Below are positions 32,769-42,232 of a DNA stretch of 64,000 nucleotides, piece after piece; within the stretch, counting starts at the first letter, position 1, and each line of letters begins with the position of its first letter. The notes under the pieces are model-generated. The model saw nothing but the letters and a program-made list of their open reading frames with translations, was not told where the DNA came from and searched no databases. A program made the position numbers and the translations under genes. This DNA is from Eisenbergiella sp963559585 (GTDB taxonomy: Bacteria > Bacillota > Clostridia > Lachnospirales > Lachnospiraceae): positions 1 to 64,000 of the forward strand of contig CAUWLJ010000004.1 in assembly GCA_963559585.1 (NCBI GenBank), given 5' to 3'.

Positions 32769-34436
32769 TCACATCAACGGCGCAATCAGCCTCAGAAACC
32801 GCCCGCTGAGCTTGACAGACAGCTTCTCCCTCCTGCAGATCTCCGGTGTGATCTCACGGCATTGGCTCAGCGTGGCCTGGAAATCCGCCTCCACATCTCC
32901 CACAGCATCCATCCCGGCGAACAGCACCGCACACTCATAATGCAGATACAGGCTGCGGTAATCCAGATTGATGGTTCCCACCACCGCCCGGTCGTCGTCG
33001 CTCACAAAGCTCTTGGCATGGACAAAGCCCGGCTGAAACTGATAGATCTTTACCCCCGCCTCCAGCAGCTCCGGATAAAAGGTCTTGGCCACCACAAAGG
33101 CATACCACTTATCCGGGATCCCCGGCATGATGATCTTCACATCGATCCCCCGCCCGGCCGCATAGGTGAGGGCCGTCACCATCTCATTGTCCAGAATCAG
33201 GTAAGGGGTCATGATGTGCACATATCTTTTGGCAGAATACAGAATATCCATGTACACAGATTCCCCGATATTCTCATTATCCATAGGGCTGTCCCCATAG
33301 GGAATCACGAAGCCCTCCGTGGTACAGTCCGGGGGCTGGATGCCGTCCGCAGGCGGAGCACCGCCGGGCCGCCGGTTATCGGCTGTGTCCTGTGCATCAT
33401 TTAATGTCCGGGCAGATTCCCGGCTATCCAGCCTGGGATAATAACGGGACACGTCGATCTCCGCCGTTTCCTCCTTCAGCTTCCAGGTCTGCCAGGCCTG
33501 CAGGAACATGGAGGTAAAGCTTCTGACCGCCTCTCCCTCCAAAAGCACCGCCGTATCCTTCCAGTAACCGTAACGCACCTCCGCGTTGATGTAGGCATCC
33601 TCCAGATTGATCCCTCCGGTAAACGCGGTGTGTCCGTCGATCACCGTGATCTTCCGGTGATCCCTGTTGTTCTGCACCGTGGAAAGGACAGGTTCGATCT
33701 GATTGAAAACCCTGCACTGGATCCCCATAGCGCGCAGAGTGTCCGCATAATGATAGGGCATACGGAAGGAGCAGGTACCGTCATACATAAAACGCACCTC
33801 CACGCCCTCCGCCGCCTTTCTGGACAGCACCTCCAACAGGGTGTTCCACATACCGCAGTCCTCGAAGGAGAAATATTCCATGAAAATGAAGGATTCCGCC
33901 GTCTCCAGCCGTTCCAGCATTACCTCAAACATGGCCTCCCCGGAGGGAAAATAGCGCACTTTGGTATTCTGGTACACCGGAAAATGACCGCGCTGATACA
34001 GATACCGGGACAGATTGGCCAGCCCCGCATCCTTCTGCTGCAGTCTCTCAAAAACCTCCGCCTTCTGGCAGTCCTGGGCGGTAAGCCCCTTTTCCAGCTT
34101 GTTCTGCCGGTAATAAACCAGCCTTCTCCCCAGCTGATAATCCAGAAACAGATATAAAAAGATACCGAACACCGGAAGAAGGGTGACCGGAAGCATCCAG
34201 GCCAGCTTGTAGCTGGGATTGCCCTTCCGGTTCACGATCACAAGGATCGCCACCAGGTTCAAAAGCAGCATACCGCCGTAGGTATAGGGCAGAAAGCTGC
34301 GCAGCCTGCCAAAAATGCCCAGCAGATAGAAAAGCTGAAGGAGCAGCAGCAGGACAATGATGGCCGTCCGGCTGAAAAGAACGCGCTTTACCTTTCTTTT
34401 TCCTTTTTGAACCAGTCTGGTGGGATCAGATGCCAT
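32769..34436 (-). CDS. cls: Cardiolipin synthase
   Basis: A 555-residue phospholipase D superfamily enzyme that condenses two phosphatidylglycerols into cardiolipin at the membrane. Two HKD motifs are present: HRKITVIDGHTAFTGGIN and HAKSFVSDDDRAVVGTINLD. N-terminal membrane helices (about residues 20-40, 46-63 and 75-95) carry the protein. The start at 34436 has AAGGAG. Between the HKD domains, a hydrophilic stretch of about 60 residues (DTADNRRPGGAPPADG..) looks like a flexible insertion. The gene is monocistronic by layout. Confidence 0.94.
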   Translation of the reverse strand: MASDPTRLVQKGKRKVKRVLFSRTAIIVLLLLLQLFYLLGIFGRLRSFLPYTYGGMLLLNLVAILVIVNRKGNPSYKLAWMLPVTLLPVFGIFLYLFLDYQLGRRLVYYRQNKLEKGLTAQDCQKAEVFERLQQKDAGLANLSRYLYQRGHFPVYQNTKVRYFPSGEAMFEVMLERLETAESFIFMEYFSFEDCGMWNTLLEVLSRKAAEGVEVRFMYDGTCSFRMPYHYADTLRAMGIQCRVFNQIEPVLSTVQNNRDHRKITVIDGHTAFTGGINLEDAYINAEVRYGYWKDTAVLLEGEAVRSFTSMFLQAWQTWKLKEETAEIDVSRYYPRLDSRESARTLNDAQDTADNRRPGGAPPADGIQPPDCTTEGFVIPYGDSPMDNENIGESVYMDILYSAKRYVHIMTPYLILDNEMVTALTYAAGRGIDVKIIMPGIPDKWYAFVVAKTFYPELLEAGVKIYQFQPGFVHAKSFVSDDDRAVVGTINLDYRSLYLHYECAVLFAGMDAVGDVEADFQATLSQCREITPEICRREKLSVKLSGRFLRLIAPLM

Positions 34437-34477
34437 ATCAGAAACTCCTTTTCCTGTTTTTCTTTGGTATGCTTCTA

Positions 34478-36694
34478 TTATATCTGCGCAACGGAATGCT
34501 CTGTTCCATTCCCTCTCCGCCTGGGCCTTCTCCTGCGCCGTTTCTTTGCAGGCGTCTGCTCTGCACCGCTTTCTTCCCGGCCGCTCTGATCTTCCTGAGC
34601 GCTCCGGCCCTCCTGGGTTTTCCGGCTATCCTGGCTTCCCCGGCCTCTCCGGTTTCTCCGGTTCTTTTTTCCTCTCCGCTCGGCCTGTCCTTCACCATCT
34701 TCCTGCCCGGCGCGTCCCGGGGGCTTCATCCTCCCGGCTGACAGACTGCGCTTTTCCCGGCGCATCTCCTCATAGCAGCGGTCGCACATCCTGGAGGATA
34801 CCCCGAGAGGAAGCAGAGCGCCGCAGAACTGACACTTGCGGATATACTCCTTTTTATCCTTGGACAGGTAGAGCATGATCGTTTCTTCCGTTTTGGCCCG
34901 CTCCTGATCCAGACGCTCCAGGTCGATCTCCTTACCCAGCCGCACGGAAAACTGGTAATACAGATCCAGCATTTTATAGAAGGTCTCGTACCGCATCAGC
35001 CCCTTGTCGGTGCACATGATCAGGGAGGGGAAATGCAGGGATACATCTGCCGTATAGGTTTTGCAGTAATACAGCCACAGCTCCACAATATCCCTGTTCT
35101 TGATGTCGATGGAGCAGGTAAGCATGCGGTACAGCATGTGCTTGTCCTCGAAGCCGTCGATCTCCTTCCGGTCGCGGTAGGCCTTTTCATAAAGGAACAG
35201 TACCTCCTCAATGCTGATCTTCTCAAAAGGAGGCTCCGTCTCCACAGATTTCCAGATTTTCAGGATGGCGTCCAGCGGTTCATCCATATCCAGAAGCACC
35301 TGGGGAAAGCCCAGGCTCACATGATCCACATCCGGCTCGATCTGGTCAAAACGCTCTCTGATAAAGGCAAGCTCCTCCTCGCCCACCGCGCTCACATAGC
35401 CCGTATCGTAGAGTCCAAAGCGCCCGGCCCGGCCTGCAATCTGCCTGATCTCAGCCGTTTTCAGCGGCCTGGTGCTCTTTCCGTCGAATTTATCCGTCTG
35501 GACGAATACGATCCGTCTCACAGGCAGGTTCAATCCCATACCGATGGCGTCCGTGGACACTACCACCTTCGTCTCCTTCCGGGCAAACAGGCCGATCTGC
35601 CTGCGGCGGATCTCAGGCGGCAGGCTTCCATAGATCACGCTGGCCTTCACACCGTTTCTCTCCAGACGCCCTGCAATGTCCAGCACCGCCCTCTTGGTGA
35701 AAACGATCAGCGCGTCCCCGTCCTGTACATCCTCCGGGAACACAAACGGCTCCTGTTCACAGAAAAGCCTGGTTTTTCTCTCGTACCGGTTGATCTCATA
35801 GGTATCCCCGCACAGGCCGATCAGATGGGTCACTACCTTTTCCGCCGCCGGGCTCATACATACATGGATCTCCTGCGCCTGCACGCCCAGGATCGCCCTC
35901 GTCCAGGAATGCCCCCTGTCGGGATCCGCAATCATCTGAGCCTCATCGATCACCGCCACATCATACTTAAGGTCAATATCCAGCATTTCCACGGTGGAGG
36001 AAATGATCCGGCTGTTTTCCTCGTAAATGCGCTCCTCCCCGGTGAGCATGGTGCAGGGGAGCCCCGCCTCCTTCATCTTTTCATACACTTCAAGGGCCAG
36101 GAGGCGCAGAGGCCCCAGGTATACCCCGTTCTGCGCCTCCCGCAGCCGTTCCAGGGCGTGGTAGGTCTTTCCGCAGTTGGTGGGGCCGATGTGGAGTACG
36201 AAACGGCGCTGCATCTGGAGCGCCTGTGGGAACTCCATCTCAGGCCTGGTGGGAACGCGGCCGATGATCTCATTCTTAACGCCAAAATCCGCATGATTTT
36301 TCACCAGATTCCTGAGCGTCTTGCCGCAGATCTCAAAGGGCTTCTCATCCCGCAGGAAATCCAGGAACCGGGCGGTAATCATCTCCTGATCCTCCGGCGC
36401 CACCCCTGCCAGATCCAGCCGTACCAGCTCTCCCATCATCAGATCCCTGATCTTCATGACGGCAATCTGATTATCCTCCCGGAACGCAAAATATGCCAGG
36501 TTCCGGATCTGGCGGTGATATTCCTCCAGATGCGCCTGACTGAGCTTCCCGGTTTTTTTCTGCATTTCCTCCAGAAGGCTGTCGATCCTGCGCTCGTAGG
36601 TTTTCTTTCCTTCGTTGTTCTTTTTCTTCAGCTTCTTTGCACAGTCTCTGTACTGGGCAAAATAAAACTGTACCAGTTTTTCCTTCTGTACCAT
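34478..36694 (-). CDS. SUV3-like DExH RNA helicase with basic tail
   Basis: A 738-residue SF2 helicase resembling mitochondrial SUV3. Walker A is GPTNCGKT (170-177), Walker B is VIDEAQMI, then VIYGSLPPEIRRRQ and the motif V/VI blocks VVVSTDAIGMGLNLPVRR and RQIAGRAGRFG. The N-terminal 165 residues are helical. After the helicase core comes a short four-Cys motif (CQFCGALL..CDRCYEE), then about 90 residues very rich in Arg, Lys, Glu and Gly. That tail is probably disordered and RNA-binding. In mitochondria SUV3 works with an exoribonuclease; the partner here is unknown. An RNA turnover role is inferred. Confidence 0.88.
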   Translation of the reverse strand: MVQKEKLVQFYFAQYRDCAKKLKKKNNEGKKTYERRIDSLLEEMQKKTGKLSQAHLEEYHRQIRNLAYFAFREDNQIAVMKIRDLMMGELVRLDLAGVAPEDQEMITARFLDFLRDEKPFEICGKTLRNLVKNHADFGVKNEIIGRVPTRPEMEFPQALQMQRRFVLHIGPTNCGKTYHALERLREAQNGVYLGPLRLLALEVYEKMKEAGLPCTMLTGEERIYEENSRIISSTVEMLDIDLKYDVAVIDEAQMIADPDRGHSWTRAILGVQAQEIHVCMSPAAEKVVTHLIGLCGDTYEINRYERKTRLFCEQEPFVFPEDVQDGDALIVFTKRAVLDIAGRLERNGVKASVIYGSLPPEIRRRQIGLFARKETKVVVSTDAIGMGLNLPVRRIVFVQTDKFDGKSTRPLKTAEIRQIAGRAGRFGLYDTGYVSAVGEEELAFIRERFDQIEPDVDHVSLGFPQVLLDMDEPLDAILKIWKSVETEPPFEKISIEEVLFLYEKAYRDRKEIDGFEDKHMLYRMLTCSIDIKNRDIVELWLYYCKTYTADVSLHFPSLIMCTDKGLMRYETFYKMLDLYYQFSVRLGKEIDLERLDQERAKTEETIMLYLSKDKKEYIRKCQFCGALLPLGVSSRMCDRCYEEMRREKRSLSAGRMKPPGRAGQEDGEGQAERRGKKNRRNRRGRGSQDSRKTQEGRSAQEDQSGREESGAEQTPAKKRRRRRPRRRGNGTEHSVAQI

Positions 36695-36814
36695 GGGTTG
36701 TTTTCCGTTTCTTACATTGTAGAAAAGAAGGCAATCCGCGCGCCATACGCCTCATGCCTTCTTCTTCACCCTTTCTGCTGCCGCCGAAATTCAGGTCTCC
36801 CTGCCGGGCCGGAA

Positions 36815-36836
36815 CGTGTTTGAAAATCCATTCCCG
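36815..36836. repeat. 22-bp dispersed motif, copy 2
   Basis: Exact copy of the 22-nt word at 22213-22234 (begins CGTGTTTGAAAATCC). It lies between the SUV3-like gene start and the pgi stop. Confidence 0.7.
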
Positions 36837-36850
36837 CGCTCCGGATCCTC

Positions 36851-38197
36851 TTACAGCCTTTTCAGCAGTTCTTCTCTCTGCGCCTCATAGCCGGGCTTTC
36901 CGAGAAGGGCGAACATATTCTTCTTGTAGCTCTCCACGCCGGGCTGGTTGAAGGGATTCACCCCGAGAAGGTATCCGCTCACACCGCAGGCAAACTCGAA
37001 GAAGTAGAAAAGCTGTCCAAGATAAAATTCGTTTGCTTCAGGAACGTTGACCATCAGGTTGGGAACCTGTCCGTCCGTATGCGCCAGAATGGTTCCGTTC
37101 ATCGCGCTCTTGTTGACGAAGTCAACGGTCTTTCCCGCCAGATAGTTCAGGCCGTCCAGATCCACGGGCTCCTCGCCGATGATGATCTCCTCCCTGGAAG
37201 TCTCCAGATTGATCACCGTCTCAAACATGATGCGGGCTCCGTCCTGAATGAACTGTCCCATGGAATGCAGGTCAGTGGTCAGATCCACGCTGGCAGGGAA
37301 GATACCCTTCTGATCCTTGCCCTCGCTCTCGCCGTAGAGCTGCTTCCACCACTCGGATACGAAGTGAACGCTGGGCTCGTAGTTAGCCAGGATCTCAACG
37401 GTTTTTCCTTTTCTTAAAAGGATGTTGCGGATGGCGGCATATTTCAGGGCGTCATTGTCCTCAAAGGCTGCCTCCAGCGCTTTCTTCCGTCCATCTGCCG
37501 CTCCCTCCATCAGCTTGTCGATGTCTGCGCCGCTCACTGCGATGGGCAGAAGTCCCACTGCGGTCAGAACGGAGAAACGTCCTCCCACGTCATCGGGAAC
37601 CACAAAGCTCTCATAGCCCTCCTCTGTGGCAAGCCCCTTCAGGGATCCTCTTGCACGGTCGGTGGTAGCGTAGATCCTCCTGGACGCTTCCTCCTTGCCG
37701 TACTTCTTCTCCATCATTTCCTTAAACACACGGAACGCAATGGCAGGCTCTGTGGTGGTGCCGGACTTGGAGATCATGTTGATGGAGAAATCCCTGTCAC
37801 CGATCACGTCGATCAGATGCTTAATGTAGGTGGAGCTGATGGAATTACCCACAAAGTAGATCTCAGGGGTCTTTCTCACTTCTTTGCTCACACTGTTGTA
37901 GAAGCTGTGTCTTAAAAACTCAATGGCCGCCCTCGCCCCCAGATAAGAACCGCCGATTCCGATTACCAGCAGAACCTCGGAATCGCTCTGGATTTTGGCT
38001 GCCGCCTTCTTGATCCTGTCGAACTCTTCCTTATCATAATCTACGGGCAGATCGATCCATCCCAGGAAATCGCTGCCTGCTCCGGTTTTGGACACCAGCA
38101 GTTCCCTGGCGTCACATGTCAGCTTTTTCATAAATTCCACTTCATGCTCACTGATAAAGGGAGCGGCCTTGGAATAATCAAAAGTCACTTTGCTCAT
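36851..38197 (-). CDS. pgi: Glucose-6-phosphate isomerase
   Basis: A 448-residue glycolytic isomerase of the Firmicutes-size class. Visible are VIGIGGSYLGARAAIEFL, the signature SKSGTTTEPAIAFRVF, and the catalytic region near GRFSVLTAVGLLPIAVSG, with C-terminal NPFNQPGVESYK. The start at 38197 has AGGAGG. A longer in-frame extension of 61 residues is not family-like. A GC-rich hairpin sits directly upstream of the ribosome binding site. Confidence 0.96.
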   Translation of the reverse strand: MSKVTFDYSKAAPFISEHEVEFMKKLTCDARELLVSKTGAGSDFLGWIDLPVDYDKEEFDRIKKAAAKIQSDSEVLLVIGIGGSYLGARAAIEFLRHSFYNSVSKEVRKTPEIYFVGNSISSTYIKHLIDVIGDRDFSINMISKSGTTTEPAIAFRVFKEMMEKKYGKEEASRRIYATTDRARGSLKGLATEEGYESFVVPDDVGGRFSVLTAVGLLPIAVSGADIDKLMEGAADGRKKALEAAFEDNDALKYAAIRNILLRKGKTVEILANYEPSVHFVSEWWKQLYGESEGKDQKGIFPASVDLTTDLHSMGQFIQDGARIMFETVINLETSREEIIIGEEPVDLDGLNYLAGKTVDFVNKSAMNGTILAHTDGQVPNLMVNVPEANEFYLGQLFYFFEFACGVSGYLLGVNPFNQPGVESYKKNMFALLGKPGYEAQREELLKRL

Positions 38198-38208
38198 CTT
38201 TCCTCCTA

Positions 38209-38265
38209 TTCTGCCGCGTCTGCGGCACTGAAATTCACAGGAATTTTTTGTGCAGGCGCACAAAA
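38209..38265 (-). promoter_or_regulatory. Hairpins in the pgi 5' leader
   Basis: GCCGC/GCGGC forms a tight hairpin within an 18-nt word at 38209-38226, 12 nt upstream of the pgi start. The identical word occurs 12 nt upstream of the flp start (47475-47492). A second hairpin, TTTTGTGC (38246-38253) with GCACAAAA (38258-38265), lies beyond it. This could affect mRNA stability or translation. Confidence 0.55.
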
Positions 38266-38477
38266 TGTCATAAAATCCGTTCTTAGTGTAGCAAAGTATT
38301 TTCCCGTTTTCAAGCCTTTTTCTCCCGCGTGCACTGCGGCTTATTTCTCCCATATGCGCCGCTGTCGTTTTCTTCAACATGCGCCGCCGCTGTTTTCACC
38401 AGCATGTACCGCGGCCGCTGGGCAGCCGCCTCCTATGCAGCCAGAGTTCACCCCGTGCCCGCTGGACGACCGGCCGC

Positions 38478-39182
38478 CTATGCAAAGAATTCCTTCAGCA
38501 GTTCTTCCAGCTCCTTCTCCTGCTTCTTGGTAAAGACCTGTTCCTCCGTGCATTTCTCCACGCTGGATGCGCCAGTCCCTGCCATACCCCTGCCTTCCTC
38601 CGGCCTGGCCTGGGTTTTCATGGCGAATGCTGCTCTGATCTCCTGGTCAGCCGCCTCCGTCTCCTCCAGCACAGACAGGCGGGGGGCCATGTGGTTCTCC
38701 AGAAAATCTGTCAGGCTGATCTTCAGCATCTCCTTCTTCCCATCCAGATCCACCATACCGGAAACACTGAAATACACGTACAGTCCCAGAAAGCTCATCA
38801 GATAAAAGGGAATGATTTCTCCGATGGAGCTGCCCCGGGCCAGGGCGCGGCAGGCCCCCAGCCCGGCAGCTACGATGGAAAGAAGCATGAGCTGGCCTGA
38901 AAGATGGCCCAGGCCCTCCACTCTGAATCTTCCAATCTGCAATCTTCCCACAAACTTGTCCACAAAGACGGGAATGTTGGGAACGCCATCGTTCAGCTTA
39001 TAGCAGTTTCGGAATTTCGTCTTACACTGCTTCAAAAGCCGGTTTTCCGTCACAGACATGTTCTCCGTCTCCCGGATGAGGGAATTGAGAAAAATTCCTG
39101 TAATAAACCTGCATAATATGCTCAATAATAGCAATATAATGGTCGTAGCCACCAGTTCTTTATTCTCCGCAAGTGAAGTCAT
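38478..39182 (-). CDS. Membrane protein of unknown function
   Basis: A 234-residue protein. One membrane helix lies near the N-terminus (LVATTIILLLLSILCRFITG, about 10-29). Two more lie at about 95-135 (LMLLSIVAAGLGACRAL and IIPFYLMSFLGLYVYF), around a cytoplasmic stretch KCKTKFRNCYKLNDGVPN. A hydrophilic C-terminal tail of about 90 residues ends in a Glu/Lys-rich helix (EKELEELLKEFF). I recognise no named domain. The start at 39182 follows GGAGGATAGT. It lies upstream of pgi on the same strand across a gap of about 280 nt, so joint transcription is uncertain. Confidence 0.75.
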   Translation of the reverse strand: MTSLAENKELVATTIILLLLSILCRFITGIFLNSLIRETENMSVTENRLLKQCKTKFRNCYKLNDGVPNIPVFVDKFVGRLQIGRFRVEGLGHLSGQLMLLSIVAAGLGACRALARGSSIGEIIPFYLMSFLGLYVYFSVSGMVDLDGKKEMLKISLTDFLENHMAPRLSVLEETEAADQEIRAAFAMKTQARPEEGRGMAGTGASSVEKCTEEQVFTKKQEKELEELLKEFFA

Positions 39183-39527
39183 ACTATCCTCCGATCCGCT
39201 GTCCGCGCAGCCTGTGCCTGTGGGCAGAGAGCTTCCCCTGTACAGAAACGGCCCTCTGCGTGCTTCGTAACCTGTATTATAGAATCTGGCCCAGGCTCCT
39301 ACAATACCGGATGGACATGATTTCCTCATGAAATTATGCCATTTTCCGTCAAAAAAGGAGGGCAGCTGAACTTTATTTTGAAAAGGCTGGCAACAAATGA
39401 CGATATTTGCTATAATATAAAGTTGAATGTAACAGTTCGTGATAAGACTGGATTGTCACGGCCGAATTTACTGACTCAGAAAATTCTCCGAGAGATACAG
39501 CCGCCTGTGCGGCAGAAAGAGGGTAGT

Positions 39528-39776
39528 ATGAAATACAAAACCAAAGGTACCTGCTCCAGCTCCATTGAAATAGAACTGGACGGTGATGTAATCAAATCCG
39601 TTTCCTTTACCGGAGGCTGCAACGGCAACCTTCAGGGAATCTCCAGACTTGTGGAGGGCATGAAGGCCCGGGATGCCATCACCCGGCTAAAAGGGATCAG
39701 ATGCGGCTTCAAGCCCACCTCATGTCCTGACCAGCTTGCGCTTGCTCTGGAATCCATTATGGAAGATCAGCAATAA
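39528..39776 (+). CDS. TSCPD domain protein (TIGR03905 type)
   Basis: An 82-residue protein with the layout of the TIGR03905 TSCPD family: KGTCSSSIEIELDG, then FTGGCNGNLQGISRLVEGM, and RCGFKPTSCPDQLA, in which TSCPD names the domain. The domain is related to the C-terminus of vitamin B12-dependent ribonucleotide reductase. The function of the small stand-alone form is not known. The start at 39528 is chosen from domain extent; the ribosome binding site (AGAGGG) is fair. murG starts 20 nt after its stop, so the two are probably cotranscribed. In 39330-39527 I see only a TATAAT at 39411-39416 without a clear -35. Confidence 0.85.
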   Translation: MKYKTKGTCSSSIEIELDGDVIKSVSFTGGCNGNLQGISRLVEGMKARDAITRLKGIRCGFKPTSCPDQLALALESIMEDQQ

Positions 39777-39796
39777 AAAATCCGGGGGATTCATCC

Positions 39797-40867
39797 ATGT
39801 CAAAAAAAATCGTACTTACCGGCGGAGGCACCGCCGGTCATATTACACCGAACATTGCCCTGCTGCCCCTCCTTGCCAAGCTGGGCTATGAGGTTTCTTA
39901 TATCGGTTCCTATCAGGGAATGGAGAAGAAACTGATAGGGGATTATGACATCCCCTATTACGGAATCGCAACCGGTAAATTCCGCCGATATTTTGATCTG
40001 AAGAATTTCACTGATCCCTTCCGTGTGGTGAAGGGTTATGGAGAAGCCCGCCGTATCCTGAAGGAGCTTCGACCCAGCGTTGTTTTTTCCAAGGGCGGCT
40101 TCGTATCCGTTCCGGTGGTGCGTGCAGCGGCTTCCCTCAGAATCCCCTGTGTGATCCATGAATCCGATATGACCCCCGGCCTTGCCAACAAGCTGTGTAT
40201 TCCTGCCGCCCGCAAGGTCTGCTGCAATTTCCCGGAAACCATGCAGTCCCTTCCGGCAGATAAGGCCGTTCTTACCGGCTCCCCCATCCGGGAGGAGCTC
40301 TCGCACGGAAGCAAATCGGCCGGGCTGCAGCTGTGCCATTTCACGGCAGGCAAGCCCGTTCTCATGGTTATCGGAGGATCTCTGGGCGCCGCCTCCATCA
40401 ATCAGGCTGTCAGGGAAGCGCTGCCGCAGCTGTTGGAGGATTTTCAGGTGGTTCACATCTGCGGCAACGATAAGATCGACAATCTGCTGTTAAACCGGCC
40501 CGGATACGTCCAGTTTGAATATCTGAAGGGAGAGCTGAAGGACGTCTTTGCCATGGCCGACATCGTGGTATCCAGAGCCGGAGCCAACGCCATCTGCGAG
40601 CTTCTGGCTCTGAAGAAGCCCAATCTGCTGATCCCTCTCTCCGCCGGAAGCAGAGGCGATCAGATCCTCAATGCCCGTTCCTTTGAATCACAGGGCTTCA
40701 GCATGGTACTGGATGAGGACTATCTGAGCCCTGATCTGCTCACAGAGAAGGTACGGGAGCTGTATTCCAACAGACAGTCTTACATCAAGGCCATGAGCTC
40801 CAGCCAGCAGATGAATGCTTCCAAAACCATCGTGGAGCTGTTGGACGGAATTGCTTCCAAAAGCTGA
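39797..40867 (+). CDS. murG: UDP-GlcNAc:lipid I N-acetylglucosaminyltransferase MurG
   Basis: A 356-residue GT28 glycosyltransferase making lipid II on the inner face of the membrane. The N-terminal glycine loop is LTGGGTAGHITPN. Further motifs are KGGFVSVPVVRAA, HESDMTPGLANKL, the donor-binding GGSLGAASIN and SRAGANAICELLALKKPNLLIPL. Length fits the family. Its neighbours are not other mur genes, so it is outside the usual dcw cluster. A possible terminator (GGCCGG at about 40923 with CCGGCC at about 40967, then T-rich) lies in the convergent gap to the HIT gene. Confidence 0.95.
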   Translation: MSKKIVLTGGGTAGHITPNIALLPLLAKLGYEVSYIGSYQGMEKKLIGDYDIPYYGIATGKFRRYFDLKNFTDPFRVVKGYGEARRILKELRPSVVFSKGGFVSVPVVRAAASLRIPCVIHESDMTPGLANKLCIPAARKVCCNFPETMQSLPADKAVLTGSPIREELSHGSKSAGLQLCHFTAGKPVLMVIGGSLGAASINQAVREALPQLLEDFQVVHICGNDKIDNLLLNRPGYVQFEYLKGELKDVFAMADIVVSRAGANAICELLALKKPNLLIPLSAGSRGDQILNARSFESQGFSMVLDEDYLSPDLLTEKVRELYSNRQSYIKAMSSSQQMNASKTIVELLDGIASKS

Positions 40868-40975
40868 TAGAGACATACGGCTGTGAAAAGCCCCAATCCT
40901 CTTATCCCGTATACAAAAAATGGCCGGTTCATGATATGCTGCCTCCAAGCAGGACACTCATTCCGGCCGCTTCTT

Positions 40976-41392
40976 TTATTCTTCGCCGCAGATTATCTTC
41001 CTGATCTCCTCCAGCTCCTCCTGATCAGGGCTCATGGGATTCCATCCGATCGTCTGGCCATCCTCCTCATAACGGGGAATCAGATGAAGATGAAAGTGGG
41101 ATACTGTCTGGCCTGCACAGGCTCCGTTGTTCTGCACCAGATTGAAGCCCTGGCAGCCCAGCCGCTCCGTCATCTGTACTGCCATTCTTTTAGCCAGCTT
41201 CATCACTTCACCGCATTTCTCCTCCGGCAGCTCATACAGATTGGAGTAATGCTCCTTGGGCATGATCAGAGCATGTCCCTTACACGCAGGCCCCAGGTCC
41301 AGGATTACCCGGTAATTTTCATCCTCATAAATGGTCTTGGACGGAATCTCTCCGTTTGCAAGCTTACAGAAAATACAGTTTTCTTCTCTCAT
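40976..41392 (-). CDS. HIT family hydrolase
   Basis: A 138-residue histidine triad nucleotide hydrolase. The N-terminal CIFCKLANGEIPS and the triad motif HFHLHLIPR are clear. The start at 41392 is the family start; upstream codons in the same frame are not HIT-like. It probably hydrolyses adenosine-phosphoramidate or dinucleotide compounds. It lies just downstream of the rhomboid gene on the same strand. Confidence 0.93.
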   Translation of the reverse strand: MREENCIFCKLANGEIPSKTIYEDENYRVILDLGPACKGHALIMPKEHYSNLYELPEEKCGEVMKLAKRMAVQMTERLGCQGFNLVQNNGACAGQTVSHFHLHLIPRYEEDGQTIGWNPMSPDQEELEEIRKIICGEE

Positions 41393-41477
41393 ATCTGTCT
41401 CCTTCCTCTTTTTTATGAAAAGCCCCTCTTTCAGAAGCATGCTTTTAGGGAAATGTTTCCTGCTAAAAGCCTTTCTC

Positions 41478-42110
41478 TTACCTGTATCTCTCTTTCTGCC
41501 TCCCCAGATGGCAAAGCAGAAAGGCCAGCAGAAAACCGCTGAGCAGACCGCCCAAATGGGCCGCATTGTTCACACGTACACTCTGGAAGCCGGAATACAG
41601 AGACAAAAGGATCATCAGCATCATCCTTTGCAGAGAAATACCCACTCCCCTTCCCTGTCTGGCAATCACCAGATACAAGAGGCCTCCGATTAAGCCAAAT
41701 ACCGCGCCGCTTGCGCCAATCGACTCATAGTAACAGCCGGTAAGGGACTCATATACCGCCGACAGAAGATTCCCACAGATCCCCGATGCAAAAAAGAGAA
41801 CCAGGTATCTTGCCTTCCCCACCGATTTCTCCACCAGCTCTCCGCCAAAATACAGAAGAATCATGTTATTTACCAGATGAGTAATGTCAGCATGGAGAAA
41901 GATGGAGGTCACCAAACGGTAATATTCCCCTCCTCTCTGCAAATACAGCACACTGAAAGCGCCCTCTCCGTACAGCCATTCCCCCCAGATATGACAGGCT
42001 GCAAATACGATCACACATACGGCTGTCAGAATCGCACTGCACCAGGGGATTTCCTTCAGCCGTTCCCTTCTGTTTTCATAGAAGTCCTGTCGCCCCATCA
42101 TCATTCCCAT
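41478..42110 (-). CDS. Rhomboid intramembrane serine protease
   Basis: A protein of about 210 residues with six to seven membrane helices. The catalytic Ser is in SIGASGAVFGLIGG and the partner His in NNAAHLGGLLSGF. HADITHLVNNM holds the conserved oxyanion-region His/Asn. Substrates of such proteases in Clostridia are not known. The start is uncertain: ATG at 42110 or 42104 has an AGGA close by, and a TTG at 42137 is also in frame. The operon continues with the HIT gene about 85 nt downstream. Confidence 0.92.
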   Translation of the reverse strand: MGMMMGRQDFYENRRERLKEIPWCSAILTAVCVIVFAACHIWGEWLYGEGAFSVLYLQRGGEYYRLVTSIFLHADITHLVNNMILLYFGGELVEKSVGKARYLVLFFASGICGNLLSAVYESLTGCYYESIGASGAVFGLIGGLLYLVIARQGRGVGISLQRMMLMILLSLYSGFQSVRVNNAAHLGGLLSGFLLAFLLCHLGRQKERYR

Positions 42111-42232
42111 TCCTGTTCTTACTGCTTTTCCCAACAATTATAATCAGATTAGCACTTCACTTCTCTGTTGTCAATTCCCGTCATGCGGCCGCGCAATGCA
42201 GTGCTCAGGCCGCGCTGCTGCTGTGCGGCTGC

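Noticed and set aside
31327..32772. Open frame of 481 codons opposite uxaC
   Set aside because: Shadow of uxaC, whose family match is complete; the antisense frame has no recognisable domain.
35033..36823. Open frame of 596 codons opposite the SUV3-like helicase gene
   Set aside because: Shadow of a gene with strong helicase motifs; no ribosome binding site and His/Gln/Leu-rich composition typical of antisense frames.
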